A stretch of DNA of 64,000 nucleotides, taken from assembly GCA_045590215.1 (NCBI GenBank), contig JAZNQO010000044.1:34881-98880 (forward strand). Reading direction: 5' to 3'. Position 1 is the stretch's first letter; the number at the start of each line of letters is the position of its first letter. Below, in pieces: positions 14,879 to 24,745 of this stretch. The DNA is from RUG563 sp045590215 (GTDB lineage: Bacteria > Bacillota > Clostridia > Christensenellales > Aristaeellaceae). Below the pieces are notes generated by a model. The model ran no database searches. It was not told where the DNA came from and saw only the letters and a list, made by a program, of their open reading frames with translations. A program made the position numbers and the translations under genes.

Positions 14879-17734
14879 GTGGACGATCTGTTTTTGAATC
14901 TGCCGGAAGAAAACCAGACGCCGGAAGACTATTTCCCTGAAACCGAGCCAAGCGGCGTACCAGAAGATGCGCTCTATCCCGATCATGAATATTTCCCTGT
15001 TACAGGTTCTGCCTATATGACCTCCACCTGGGCCAACGAAAACCCCGAAGAAGAGCCGAAAAAACGCACTATCTTTAAGCCGCGCACCAGAAAGCCTTCC
15101 TTTTTTCTGGGGGTCATGGTCAATGCGGTGCGGATGCTTTTGTTATTTGTGCTGCTGCTGGGGCTGGCCGTCGGCGGTGCGGTGGTTGGCATTGCCAAGG
15201 CGTATATGGACTCTGCCCCCACGCTGAACCTAGCCGCCATTGACGATCAGGCACAGACTTCCTTCATCTATGACGGCAAAGGCAATCTCATCACCCATTA
15301 CCGGGGCACGGAAAACCGCATCATGATTTCCATCGGCAGTATGCCGGCTTATTTGCAGCACGCATTTGTGGCGGTGGAAGATGCAAGGTTTTACACCCAT
15401 AACGGCGTGGACGTGAAGCGCATCATCGGTGCTTTCGTCACCAATTTCACCACCGGCTCCAATCAAGGCGGCTCCACCATCACCCAGCAGCTGATTAAAA
15501 ACACCCTGCTTTCCTCCGAGCAATCCTATAAACGCAAAATTCAGGAAGCCTACCTGGCCATGCAGCTGGAAACACGCTATACCAAGAATCAGATTTTAGA
15601 ATCCTATCTGAACACCATTTATCTGGGCGAAGATTATTACGGTGTGAAAGTGGCCTCCATCGGCTATTTCGGCAAGGATAACCTTTACGACTTGACCCTC
15701 CGGGAATGTGCCATGCTGGCTGGGATGACCACCAACCCCTATTACTATAACCCCCGGCGGAATTTTTACACCCGGCAGAGCGAAACCACCGATTATGCCG
15801 CCATCACCAATAACCGCACGGATTATGTGCTGCGGATGATGTACGAAAATCAGTTCATCACCAAAGAAGAATATGAGGACGCCCTCAATCCCCAAAGTGC
15901 TACTGTTTTGCAAACATCGCCGGAAAGCACCGCCCTGTACCCCTATGCTCATTATGTGGAATATGCGGTACGGGAAGTGGTGCAGATTCTATTGAAAGAA
16001 AATAATCTTGAAAACACCGCTGCCAACCGCAACAAAATGGAAAACGAGCTGCGCACCGGCGGCTATCATGTGTATCTGGCTCTGGATACGGATATTCAAA
16101 CCACGGTGGAAAACACGCTGGCCGATTATGATAATTACCCGGCTCTGCGTGACCCTTCCGATAAAATCTATCGGGCGAAGAACGCCGATGGCACTTACGA
16201 AGAAATAATTCAACCCCAGGCCGCTGCCGTTGTATTGGATTACCGCACAGGCGAAGTGAAAGCCATCGTGGGCAGCCGCACGCCCCCCACCACCCGGAAA
16301 TCCCTAAACCGTGCTGCGGATATGAATATGCCTGTCGGCTCTGCCATCAAGCCCCTTGCCGTGTATGCCCCGGCCATTGAAATGGGCGCAGGGGCCGGAA
16401 GCGTATTGTATAATATGCCCCTGCCCATCAAGGGCTGGACGGGCTCCGGCGGCAGGGATTCCTGGCCGCAGAATTACGGCGGCTCTTCCTATCGCGGCCC
16501 CGAAACCATCCGCACCGCCCTTGCGAAATCCGATAACACAGCCGCTGCCTATGCCCTGATGCACTTTGTCGGGGTGGACAGAAGCTATGATTTCCTTTTG
16601 CAGCAAGGGGTAGACCCGGATAACATCAATAAGACCCCCTTCGGCCTTGCCCTTGGCTCCAGCGGCATCACGCCCTTTGATATGACGGTGGCCTTCGGCG
16701 TGCTGGGCAACGGCGGCGTATACCAAAGCCCCATGACAGTGCTGGGCATTGCGGACGGCGAAGGGAATGTGCTGTATGACGGCCACGCTGCCCAAGAGCG
16801 GCGGCAGGTATTCAAGCCGTCCACCGCATGGCTGACAGTGGATATCCTCAAAGACGTCATCACCTCCGGTACCGGCACCAGTGCCAAAATCTCCGGCCAG
16901 ACAATCGCCGGCAAAACCGGCACCAATTCCGACCAGAAAGGCGTTTTCTTCTCCGGCATGACGGGATGGTATAGTGCCTCTGTTTGGATTGGCCATGATA
17001 ATTACAAGGCTCTTTCTTCCAAAACCACCGGCGGCAACAGCGCAGCCAAGCTGTGGAAAGCCTTCATGCAGCCCATTCATCAGGGGCTGTCCAACCGGGA
17101 TATCATGGAAGGAAGTGCGTCGGATTACGGCCTCGTGAAAGTGACCACTTGCAACGTCAGCGGCCAATTGGCCACCGATGCCTGCCGCAACGACGTGATG
17201 GGCTATGGCACCACCACCGATTACTGGCCGAGGGATACCGTGCCCACCGCCGAATGTATGATGCACTATAGCCTATCCGTCTGCAATGAAAGCGGCATGC
17301 TGGCCAGTCCCTATTGCGCCTCTGTTTCCAATAAGGGCGTGGTGCTGCTGCCCCAAGGCCATCCCCTGTATGATTTCATCGGCACGGATTATCAGGATGT
17401 GCTCAGCGATTATCTGGGCGAATATGCCACTTTGCGGCTCACCGCCGATACCAATTATAATAACGCCGTCATTCAGCAGCGTGCCTGCCCCTATCACCAG
17501 ACGGGCAGCAGCTATGAAGAATATGTGACGCAAAACACCCTGCTGCCCGATGCAAAGCGGCTGCTCTCCCAGGCCAACAGCCTGCTGAACACCGTGCCCT
17601 CCACCCACTGGGCATACAATAATCTGGTAGAAGCCATCAATCATTTGAACAGCGTCATCCACTATGACCCCTCCCAGGATGCCTTGTTCTCCGCCATGAG
17701 CCAACTGACGCAAGCCATGGCCGCCGTGCAATAA
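14879..17734 (+). CDS. Class A penicillin-binding protein (PBP1A-type)
   Basis: A 951-residue bifunctional peptidoglycan synthase. After an acidic cytoplasmic tail and a membrane anchor near residues 80-105 come the GT51 transglycosylase (EDARFYTHNGVD, GGSTITQQ, YLNTIYLG) and the transpeptidase (SAIK with catalytic Ser, SDN, KTGTN). The tail contains repeated CxxSGxLA-type segments with several cysteines, common in Gram-positive PBP1A. GTG 14879 is taken as start because AAAGGAGG lies five to six bases before it; ATG 14861 lies upstream of that site. It has its own promoter and terminator and follows the polysaccharide operon. Confidence 0.95.
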   Translation: MDDLFLNLPEENQTPEDYFPETEPSGVPEDALYPDHEYFPVTGSAYMTSTWANENPEEEPKKRTIFKPRTRKPSFFLGVMVNAVRMLLLFVLLLGLAVGGAVVGIAKAYMDSAPTLNLAAIDDQAQTSFIYDGKGNLITHYRGTENRIMISIGSMPAYLQHAFVAVEDARFYTHNGVDVKRIIGAFVTNFTTGSNQGGSTITQQLIKNTLLSSEQSYKRKIQEAYLAMQLETRYTKNQILESYLNTIYLGEDYYGVKVASIGYFGKDNLYDLTLRECAMLAGMTTNPYYYNPRRNFYTRQSETTDYAAITNNRTDYVLRMMYENQFITKEEYEDALNPQSATVLQTSPESTALYPYAHYVEYAVREVVQILLKENNLENTAANRNKMENELRTGGYHVYLALDTDIQTTVENTLADYDNYPALRDPSDKIYRAKNADGTYEEIIQPQAAAVVLDYRTGEVKAIVGSRTPPTTRKSLNRAADMNMPVGSAIKPLAVYAPAIEMGAGAGSVLYNMPLPIKGWTGSGGRDSWPQNYGGSSYRGPETIRTALAKSDNTAAAYALMHFVGVDRSYDFLLQQGVDPDNINKTPFGLALGSSGITPFDMTVAFGVLGNGGVYQSPMTVLGIADGEGNVLYDGHAAQERRQVFKPSTAWLTVDILKDVITSGTGTSAKISGQTIAGKTGTNSDQKGVFFSGMTGWYSASVWIGHDNYKALSSKTTGGNSAAKLWKAFMQPIHQGLSNRDIMEGSASDYGLVKVTTCNVSGQLATDACRNDVMGYGTTTDYWPRDTVPTAECMMHYSLSVCNESGMLASPYCASVSNKGVVLLPQGHPLYDFIGTDYQDVLSDYLGEYATLRLTADTNYNNAVIQQRACPYHQTGSSYEEYVTQNTLLPDAKRLLSQANSLLNTVPSTHWAYNNLVEAINHLNSVIHYDPSQDALFSAMSQLTQAMAAVQ

Positions 17735-17742
17735 AAAATAAC

Positions 17743-17789
17743 GCTGTCTCCTTTTCTCTGTTTGTTCAGGCAGGAGACAGCATTTTTTT
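17743..17789. terminator. Bidirectional terminator between the PBP and addA genes
   Basis: GCTGTCTCCT (17743-17752) and AGGAGACAGC (17772-17781), followed by seven T on the plus strand and by a T-rich run on the minus strand. Serves the two convergent genes. Confidence 0.88.
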
Positions 17790-17798
17790 GTTTTCTTA

Positions 17799-20700
17799 TT
17801 ATTTCACCAATATAGCATGGCCGCTTCGCAGGGCGAAAAGATAGGTTTCCTTGACGGGCACGCCGGTGATTTTTTCCAGAGCCTTGCGATACCATTGCAT
17901 CTGCAATTGATACCGCTCCATGATTTCCGCATCCTCAGCTCTGTCCGTCTTATAATCCACCAGCACCCAGCCGTCGGCTTCTAAAAAACACAGGTCAATC
18001 ACGCCCTGAATGAGGGTGCTGCCTTCCCCGGCCAGATTGAACGCCCATTCCCTGTGGATTTCACGGGCGGAAAGCATGCGCCGGCCAAGGCTGCTTTCGT
18101 AGAAATCCTTTAGCCACGAAAGATGCACGGCCTGCCGCTCGAAAGATGTGAGCAGGTTTTTTTCCTGCAATTTGTCCAAACCTTCGGCGTATTTTCCTTC
18201 CCGAATCAGAGGGAGCTCTATCAGCCCCAGCACCCGATGGGTAACGGTGCCCCGCAGGGCAGGCGTCATATCCTGCGCCGCAATAAAGGATGGCAGGGGG
18301 CTTTCCTCCTGCATGATGCGCTTGTCCGCCGGAGATTCCCATTGGTCTTCCTGCATCCGCACGGCCTTCACCACGGCGGAAACGGAGGTTTTCAGCGTTT
18401 CCCCACTTTCCTCTTTCCGCTGCATCCGGGCGATGGTTTTGTCTTCCGGCGCATCGGTAAGCAGCGCAGGGGGAGCTATAGCAGCCTTTAGTGCAAAGAC
18501 GCTTTCGTCCGCTTCTTCCATCTGCAAACGCCAGATGCTGCCGTTTTCTGCCTCAAACTGCCCTTCCTTGACCCCCTCAATGCTTTCCATGATCCAGTCC
18601 AGCATGCAGCAAGCGTGGCCGGCGTTATAAGCCGTGGCAGGCCGCTTCCATTTTTCCATGCAGTTTTTCAGATGCTTGGGCGCACCGATGATGATCAGCC
18701 TTTCTTCCGCCCGCGTCATGCCGACGTACAAAAGCCGCGCTTCTTCAGCAATTTTTTCTCTTTCTTCCAAGCCCTTCAATGCCTGCTGGGCAAAGGTTTC
18801 ACGGGTGATGCGCTGCTGGGAATCCACATATTTCAGCGCAGCTCCCTTTCGCATATGCAGCCGCAGCGTATTTTCCCTGTCCCGGTTAAAGGAACGAGCC
18901 ATTTCCAATAAGAACACCACCGGGAATTGCAGGCCTTTGGACTTATGCAGGGTCAAAATGCGCACCACATCTTCATTTTCGCCCAGCGTCTTGGCGGTTT
19001 TCATATCGTCCCCGGCACGCACCCGGCCCGTTTCCCGAAGGAAAGCAGAAAGCCCTTCCGCCGCCACTTCCCCCTGCGCCTTTTCTGTGAGCAAGCGCAG
19101 ATTGGCTTGACGCAATTCTCCGTCTTCAAAAGCCCCGGCACGCATATACAGCCCCGATTCTTCCAGCACACGCCACATCAGCCTGTCCAGCGGCAAATTG
19201 ACCGATAAGAACCGCCATTCGTTCAGCCGCTGCCATACATTTCTTGCCTTTTGCGCCAGCGCACCTTCCCCATCCATCACCTTCAAAAAAGCCTGATGAA
19301 AGGGCACGCCCCTTCCCTGATCCACAAGCCTGATCCGTGCCAGTTCCTCTTCGTCAAAGGAAAAGCAGGGGCAGCGCAGCGCACTGATTAAGGGAATATC
19401 CTGCAGGGGGTTATCAATCACCTGCAAAAGATTCACCATGTCCACCACTTCCGGCAAATCAAAGAACTGGGCATCGGCATCGCTGTAAACGGGGATGCCT
19501 GCCCCTTGCAGGATTTTTGCAATATACGGAGCTCTGCCGGAGGCATTGCGAATCAAAAGGGCAATATCACGGAACTTCAGCGGCCGGGTTCCTGCCCCCT
19601 CTGCCACCTGCACCGTGCGCATCATTTCTTTTATTTTTTTTGCCACCAATGCCGCTTCATAGCGGTAGGCTTTGGTCAGCTCCCCTTCACCCTCTTCTTC
19701 TTCCTTGCCGTGCAGCAAATAGATTTCCACCGGCGCACCGGCACGCTTATTCCCGCCGGGATAGAGCATCGCCGCCTCGTCATAGGCAATTTCCGTTTCC
19801 TTTTCCCGCATGGCGTGGCGAAACACCTGATTCACTGCCTGCAATACGTTATCGTCCGAGCGGAAATTCTGCTGGAAAATGATCTTGCGGCTGTCCGCCC
19901 CTTCGTCCAGGGAAAAGGTGTTGTATTTATCGAGGAACAGGGTGGGATCTGCCAGACGGAAGCGATAAATACTCTGCTTCACGTCCCCCACCATAAACAT
20001 CATGTTTTCCTGCCCCTGATGCAGGGCGTTCAAAATGGCTTCCTGAATGCCGGACACATCCTGATATTCATCCACAAAAATGGCATCGAACCGCCCGGCC
20101 ACATCGTTTCGTACATTTTCCTGCTGCAAGGCTTTTAGGGTCAAATGCTCCAAATCGCTGTAATCCAAGTAATTCCGCTGCTGCTTCAGGGCAAAAAACC
20201 GCTGCATCACCTTTTCCGTCAGCCCAAATAACCCTCGCAGGGCAGGAAGCGTGTGCAGAATATCCTTTTCCGCTTGTTCTCGGTTTTGCGGCAGCAGGGC
20301 ACGGGCGGCTTTGATACGCTCCTTCCATTCAGCACGCAAGTCTTTATAGATTTCAATCAGCTCCGGGGCGTCCTCCGGCAGCATTTTCTTGCTGGACAGC
20401 CGGTCAAACTTGGTTTCGCCCCCCTGCAGATCGCCCTTTTCGGCAGAGGAAAGCAGCTGCAACGTCAGTTGCCTGTCCATTTCCACGGTGCTGATGTATC
20501 TTTCCGGGAAGCCGGCTTTTTGCGCCATGTCTTCCATCTGCTGCATCAGTTCATTCGCTCCATGGAGGTGTCCTGCGCTCAAATGGCACAACACCTGCAT
20601 CCAGCTGTTCATGTCGTTTTGCCGGGCAGAGGTGTGCTTTTCAATCCACCCGTGGGGATCCGCCTGGGACAACAGAAATCTTTCCGCCTGCAAAAGCATT

Positions 20701-21182
20701 TCTTCAATCTGCCCGTCTTCAAACTGCTGAATCAGCTGCTCCTCATCCGCATCCGGCGCAGCATAGAGGCTTTCCATTTCCTGCTCCACCGCCCGTTTGT
20801 GTAGCGCATCCAGCTTATCCTGATCGGCAATGCGGCAAAGGGGGTCAATGTCCACCGCCTCAAAATGCTCCCGCAAAACCCCATAGCAAAATACGTGCAG
20901 GGTGCAGATGGAAGCCCTCGGCAGCAGCAAATATTGCCTGCGCAGATGGGCATCATTTTCCCCTTCCTTTTCAAGAAGCAGGCCGATCCGCTCCCGCATT
21001 TCCCCGGCAGCGGCTCTTGTGAAGGTGACAATCAGCATGCGGTCCATCCTTTTGCCTTCTCGCAAAAGCGAAAGTACCCGTTCCACCAAAACCGCCGTTT
21101 TGCCGGAGCCTGCTGCCGCACTGACCAAAACATCCCTGTTCCTGGCCTCAATGGCAGCCTGCTGCGCCTTGGTAAACTGCAT
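17799..21182 (-). CDS. addA: ATP-dependent helicase/nuclease subunit A (AddA)
   Basis: A 1127-residue UvrD-type helicase with a C-terminal nuclease, the A subunit of AddAB, which processes double-strand breaks for RecA. The start MQFTKAQQAAIE is followed by Walker A SAAAGSGKT; motif II is FVDEYQDVSG; VRILTLHKSKGLQFPVV is a late helicase motif; the nuclease reads GVIDLCFLEADGWVLVDYKTD (split here: GVIDL then VDYKTD). It is slightly shorter than Bacillus AddA (about 1230). ATG 21182 has AGGGGGTG upstream. AddB, normally adjacent, is not in this window: the neighbours are a PBP gene and mreB. Confidence 0.94.
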   Translation of the reverse strand: MQFTKAQQAAIEARNRDVLVSAAAGSGKTAVLVERVLSLLREGKRMDRMLIVTFTRAAAGEMRERIGLLLEKEGENDAHLRRQYLLLPRASICTLHVFCYGVLREHFEAVDIDPLCRIADQDKLDALHKRAVEQEMESLYAAPDADEEQLIQQFEDGQIEEMLLQAERFLLSQADPHGWIEKHTSARQNDMNSWMQVLCHLSAGHLHGANELMQQMEDMAQKAGFPERYISTVEMDRQLTLQLLSSAEKGDLQGGETKFDRLSSKKMLPEDAPELIEIYKDLRAEWKERIKAARALLPQNREQAEKDILHTLPALRGLFGLTEKVMQRFFALKQQRNYLDYSDLEHLTLKALQQENVRNDVAGRFDAIFVDEYQDVSGIQEAILNALHQGQENMMFMVGDVKQSIYRFRLADPTLFLDKYNTFSLDEGADSRKIIFQQNFRSDDNVLQAVNQVFRHAMREKETEIAYDEAAMLYPGGNKRAGAPVEIYLLHGKEEEEGEGELTKAYRYEAALVAKKIKEMMRTVQVAEGAGTRPLKFRDIALLIRNASGRAPYIAKILQGAGIPVYSDADAQFFDLPEVVDMVNLLQVIDNPLQDIPLISALRCPCFSFDEEELARIRLVDQGRGVPFHQAFLKVMDGEGALAQKARNVWQRLNEWRFLSVNLPLDRLMWRVLEESGLYMRAGAFEDGELRQANLRLLTEKAQGEVAAEGLSAFLRETGRVRAGDDMKTAKTLGENEDVVRILTLHKSKGLQFPVVFLLEMARSFNRDRENTLRLHMRKGAALKYVDSQQRITRETFAQQALKGLEEREKIAEEARLLYVGMTRAEERLIIIGAPKHLKNCMEKWKRPATAYNAGHACCMLDWIMESIEGVKEGQFEAENGSIWRLQMEEADESVFALKAAIAPPALLTDAPEDKTIARMQRKEESGETLKTSVSAVVKAVRMQEDQWESPADKRIMQEESPLPSFIAAQDMTPALRGTVTHRVLGLIELPLIREGKYAEGLDKLQEKNLLTSFERQAVHLSWLKDFYESSLGRRMLSAREIHREWAFNLAGEGSTLIQGVIDLCFLEADGWVLVDYKTDRAEDAEIMERYQLQMQWYRKALEKITGVPVKETYLFALRSGHAILVK

Positions 21183-21276
21183 GGATGCACCCCCTGTATT
21201 TCGCAAATTTCTCCGTTTATTGTAGCGCATTTTTGTAAATTCCGCAAGAAGTTACCATCCCATGATACGCCTATAC

Positions 21277-21305
21277 TTGCCAAGAGAGAAAAAAAGTGGT
21301 ATAGT
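21277..21305 (+). promoter_or_regulatory. Sigma-A promoter of the mreB-like gene
   Basis: TTGCCA (21277-21282), 17-base spacer, TATAGT (21300-21305). A leader of about 175 bases precedes the gene; I see no riboswitch-like pattern in it. Confidence 0.7.
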
Positions 21306-21484
21306 ATCTGGGAAGATGCCTCGGCTTTGTTTTTGCATCAAAAGTGGCGTTTTCGAGGGCGAATTATCCTGCATTTTCCAATAAAGTGGAGAATTGTGCC
21401 CTATTTTATTCCAAAATGAAGGAATTTTCGTGTTTGTGTCGAATAAACAGGAAAAATCTTTCAAGGTAAGAGGAGATTCTTTTC

Positions 21485-22501
21485 ATGGCAACGGTTCTGG
21501 ATATCGGCGTGGATCTTGGTACGTCCAGCGTCGTCATTCACGGCAAAGGAAAAGGCAGCGTGCTCAATGAGCCTGCCGTTATCGCCATTGACCGGGATAC
21601 ACGGAATGTGCTGGCTGTGGGTGCGGATGCGCATCGCATGCTGGGGCGTGCACCTGCCAACATTCAGGTGATGCGTCCTTTGGCAGAGGGCATGATTGCC
21701 GATTTTGATCTGGCAAGTGCTATGCTGCGCTATTTTGTGACCAAAGTGGTGGGCAAGCATCTGATTGGCGGCCCCCGGGTGCTGCTTTCAGTGCCCAACG
21801 GCGTCAATGAATCCGAAAAGCATCAGCTGATTTCCGCCCTCTTTGAGGCTGGCGCACGGCGCACATATTTGATGGAGCGGCCTGTGGCTGCTGCGCTGGG
21901 TGCCGGGCTGCCCATTGGGGACGCTTCCGGCCAGATGATTTGCGATATCGGCGGCGGTGTGACGGAAATTGCCGTTTTGTCCATGGGCCGCACGGTTGTT
22001 CGGGAAGTGATCAAGATCGGCGGCGATGCCTTTGACGATGCCATCATCCGCTATCTGCGCAGAAAGCACAATTTCTTCATCGGCCCTCTGACAGCCGAGG
22101 ATTTGAAAATCACCATCGGCTCCGCCATCGCCAGAAGCGAGCAGTTTTATATGGAAATCACCGGCCGCAATCTGCTCACCGGCCTGCCCAAATTGATGCG
22201 CATCACCAGCGATGAAATAACCGAGGCCATGGAAGTGCCGCTGCAGGAGCTCCTTGAAGCCATTCACGGCGTATTGGAGCATACCCCCACCGAGCTTGTG
22301 TCGGATATCTTTGATTCCGGCATGGTGCTGACCGGCGGCGGTGCCATGCTCAGCGGCTTGTGTGAAGCCATTCAATTGTCCCTGAAGATTGACTGCCGTC
22401 TGGCGGAAGACCCCCAGGAATGCACCGCAAGGGGCTGCTGCATGACACTGGAAAACTGGCAGGAATACAGCAAATTTATGGGCGACAAGAAAAAAAGATA
22501 A
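21485..22501 (+). CDS. MreB/Mbl-family bacterial actin
   Basis: A 338-residue actin-fold ATPase that forms membrane-associated filaments guiding lateral wall synthesis. Phosphate-1 loop IGVDLGTSSVVIH, phosphate-2 loop MICDIGGGVTEIAVLS and adenosine motif VLTGGGAMLSGL are intact. The core MRPLAEGMIADFDLASAMLR matches MreB. Length is normal. It stands alone: mreC, mreD or minD do not follow, so it may be an Mbl or MreBH paralogue. AAGAGGAG precedes ATG 21485. Whether it is the main MreB cannot be decided here. Confidence 0.92.
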   Translation: MATVLDIGVDLGTSSVVIHGKGKGSVLNEPAVIAIDRDTRNVLAVGADAHRMLGRAPANIQVMRPLAEGMIADFDLASAMLRYFVTKVVGKHLIGGPRVLLSVPNGVNESEKHQLISALFEAGARRTYLMERPVAAALGAGLPIGDASGQMICDIGGGVTEIAVLSMGRTVVREVIKIGGDAFDDAIIRYLRRKHNFFIGPLTAEDLKITIGSAIARSEQFYMEITGRNLLTGLPKLMRITSDEITEAMEVPLQELLEAIHGVLEHTPTELVSDIFDSGMVLTGGGAMLSGLCEAIQLSLKIDCRLAEDPQECTARGCCMTLENWQEYSKFMGDKKKR

Positions 22502-22513
22502 AACCAGCATCAA

Positions 22514-22547
22514 AAGCTGCAGTGACATTTCACGGCAGCTTATTTTA
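22514..22547. terminator. Terminator between mreB-like and araC-like genes
   Basis: AAGCTGC (22514-22520) and GCAGCTT (22535-22541) with an inner GTGA/TCAC pairing, then a T-rich stretch. The right arm overlaps the stop codon of the convergent regulator gene. Confidence 0.75.
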
Positions 22548-23361
22548 TTTCTCTGGGGCTGCAGCCGTACTGACTGCGGAATGCCTTCAAAAATGCGCTG
22601 TAATCATTGAACCCGGCCTGCGCCGCCGCATTTAGGATGCCCTCGCCGCTGCGGATGCGCTCCCATGCGAAATTGAGCCGTTTCTGGCGGATATACTGGT
22701 GAATACTGCATCCTGTGTGCATTTTGAACGTGTGCATCAAATGAGACGTGCTGATGAAAAAACGCTTTGCCAGCTGGTCCACCGTCATATCTTCCCGCAA
22801 ATTGCCGTTGATATAGCCTAATATTTCCTGTATCTTTGGGTCAGTGCGTACGGCATTCTTTGGCGTTTCCCCATCGGCGGAAAGCAGGGCGGAAAGCTCC
22901 AGCAGAAATTGCAAAAGATAGGTGTCCTGCATCAGCCGATGGCCGGGAAACGCCGCCTTTTCGCATCGTTCCGCTTCCTTGAGCTTCTCCATCAATTGCG
23001 CCCGTTTATGCACCTTGGGCCGATAGAGAAGGCCGCCCCTGTTTCCGTCAAAGGGCATCCGCAACGCTTCCTCCGAAAAAGAGCGCAAAAAGCTATCGTT
23101 CACCCACAAAATTATCCGTTCATATTCCGTATGGGCGTGCATGATGGAACGATGTATTTGATGCTCCGGAATGAGCAGAATATCCCATGGCTGCAATTCG
23201 TAGCTGTTGCCTTCCATGATATACGTCACATGACCGTTCAGGCAAAACACCATTTTGTGAAAATCGTGGCTGTGCGCTTCAAAATCCATGTCCCGTTTGT
23301 CCGTGGAGTGAAACAGGCGATAGGGTTCGTGCAGATAGCCGCGGGAAATGCTTTCGTTCAT
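22540..23361 (-). CDS. AraC-family transcriptional regulator
   Basis: A 273-residue regulator: N-terminal cupin sensor (HSHDFHKMVFCLNGHVTYIMEG is split as HSHDFHKMVF and GHVTYIM; then WDILLIPEHQIHR) and two C-terminal helix-turn-helix motifs (MTVDQLAKRFFISTSHLMHTF and ILNAAAQAGFNDYSAFLKAF, ending in the SPREIK tail). GGAGGAAAT precedes ATG 23361; the frame runs ten codons further but lacks a better start. It is divergent from the symporter gene, which it probably controls in response to a small ligand. Confidence 0.93.
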   Translation of the reverse strand: MNESISRGYLHEPYRLFHSTDKRDMDFEAHSHDFHKMVFCLNGHVTYIMEGNSYELQPWDILLIPEHQIHRSIMHAHTEYERIILWVNDSFLRSFSEEALRMPFDGNRGGLLYRPKVHKRAQLMEKLKEAERCEKAAFPGHRLMQDTYLLQFLLELSALLSADGETPKNAVRTDPKIQEILGYINGNLREDMTVDQLAKRFFISTSHLMHTFKMHTGCSIHQYIRQKRLNFAWERIRSGEGILNAAAQAGFNDYSAFLKAFRSQYGCSPREIK

Positions 23362-23401
23362 ATTTCCTCCAAGAAAAGCAGGTTTTGCCATATTTTATGC
23401 A

Positions 23402-23441
23402 TATTATACCCTATATAGAGAAAAAAGGCAATGGTATAATA
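23402..23441. promoter_or_regulatory. Face-to-face promoters of the AraC regulator and symporter
   Basis: A perfect 9-bp inverted repeat, TATTATACC (23402-23410) and GGTATAATA (23433-23441), contains a TATAAT -10 box on each strand. For the minus strand TTGCCT (23431-23426) lies 17 bases ahead of its -10. For the plus strand the position of the -35 holds only TATATA, so the symporter promoter looks weak and activator dependent. Confidence 0.65.
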
Positions 23442-23477
23442 TAGGTAATCAAAAATCAAAAAATGAGGTGGAACAGG

Positions 23478-24731
23478 ATGAAAAAGTTTTTGAAAAACTA
23501 TTGGTTTATCCTCAGCATGCTGGTGGGCATTGTGGCCGGCTGCATCGTTGGTGCCGTCTGGCCGGGAGCAACGGCCTTGGAGCCGCTGGGCACGCTGTTC
23601 ATTAACCTGATGTTCTGCGTGGTGGTGCCCATGGTGTTCTGCTCCATTTCCTCTGCTATTGCCAATATGCAAAGTGCCAGACGGGCAGGAAAAGTGATGG
23701 GCACAACCATCATCACCTTCCTTGTAACTGCCGGCATTGCGGCCCTGCTTATGTACATCGTGACGCTCCTGATCCCCGGCGGCCTTGTTTCCTCTTCCTA
23801 CAAAATCGTTGAGGGCGAAGTGGCCGAAACGTTGGGCGTGGCGGACATGATTATCAATTTCTTCACCAAGCCGGACTTTGTGGAGCTGCTCTCCCGGCGT
23901 GCCATGCTGCCCCTGATCGTCTTTGCCGTGCTCTGCGGCTTTGGCGTGCAGATGGCCGGCGAAAAGGGCAAGCCTGTGGCGCATATGCTCTCCTGCCTTA
24001 CGGAGTGCATCCTGAAAGTGGTCAAAATCATTTCCTATTATGCCCCCATCGCCTTCTTCGGCTTCTTTGCTTATCTGGTCGCCAGCTATGGCCCCACCCT
24101 CATCGGCGATTACAGCAAAACCCTCATCCTCTATTACGTCATGTGCTTTGCTTATATGTTCATCTTTTTCCCCATCTATGCCCGCTTCGGCGGCGGCAAG
24201 CATGGCGTAAAAGAAATGTTCCGCCATCTGTTTAAGCCTGCTGCCGTCTCCTTTGGCACCTGTTCCTCCGTCGCCACCATCCCCACCAATATGGAAGTGG
24301 CCGAGGATACCGGCATCGCCAAGGAAGTTTCTGAAGTGGTTCTGCCCCTGGGAGCTACCATGCACATGGACGGCTCCGCCATGAGTGCCATCATCAAAGT
24401 GGCCTTCCTCTTCGGCCTCTTTGGCATCCCCTTTGATACCGGCAATGCCATCCTCGCCATCATCGTAGCCATCTTCTCCTCCGTCGCCATGAGCGGTATC
24501 CCCGGCGGCGGCGGCGTGGGCGAGCTGGTGCTGTGCACCCTCTTCTTCCCCGGCCAGATGGAAATTGCTTACCCCATCGCTATCGCCCTTGGCAATCTGG
24601 TGGACCCCCCGGCCACCATGGTCAATGCCGCTGGCGACTATGTAGTTTCCTTCATCGTCTGCCGCTTCACCGAAGGCAAGGATTGGCTGGACAAGGTCAT
24701 CGCCAAGCGCAAGGCGGAAAAGGCGCAATAA
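23478..24731 (+). CDS. Dicarboxylate/amino-acid:cation symporter (DAACS family)
   Basis: A 417-residue membrane protein of the GltP/DctA/SstT family, importing acidic amino acids, dicarboxylates or serine with Na+ or H+. Seen: eight membrane helices with two re-entrant loops, the Ser-rich loop as SFGTCSSVATIPTNMEVAE, TMHMDGSAMSA in place of the usual NMDGT motif, and SGIPGGGGVGELVL before the last helix. ATG 23478 has GAGGTGG upstream. The substrate cannot be assigned, since the residue that separates acidic from neutral substrates was not resolved. Divergent AraC gene suggests induction. Confidence 0.92.
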   Translation: MKKFLKNYWFILSMLVGIVAGCIVGAVWPGATALEPLGTLFINLMFCVVVPMVFCSISSAIANMQSARRAGKVMGTTIITFLVTAGIAALLMYIVTLLIPGGLVSSSYKIVEGEVAETLGVADMIINFFTKPDFVELLSRRAMLPLIVFAVLCGFGVQMAGEKGKPVAHMLSCLTECILKVVKIISYYAPIAFFGFFAYLVASYGPTLIGDYSKTLILYYVMCFAYMFIFFPIYARFGGGKHGVKEMFRHLFKPAAVSFGTCSSVATIPTNMEVAEDTGIAKEVSEVVLPLGATMHMDGSAMSAIIKVAFLFGLFGIPFDTGNAILAIIVAIFSSVAMSGIPGGGGVGELVLCTLFFPGQMEIAYPIAIALGNLVDPPATMVNAAGDYVVSFIVCRFTEGKDWLDKVIAKRKAEKAQ

Positions 24732-24745
24732 GATCGTTAATTATT

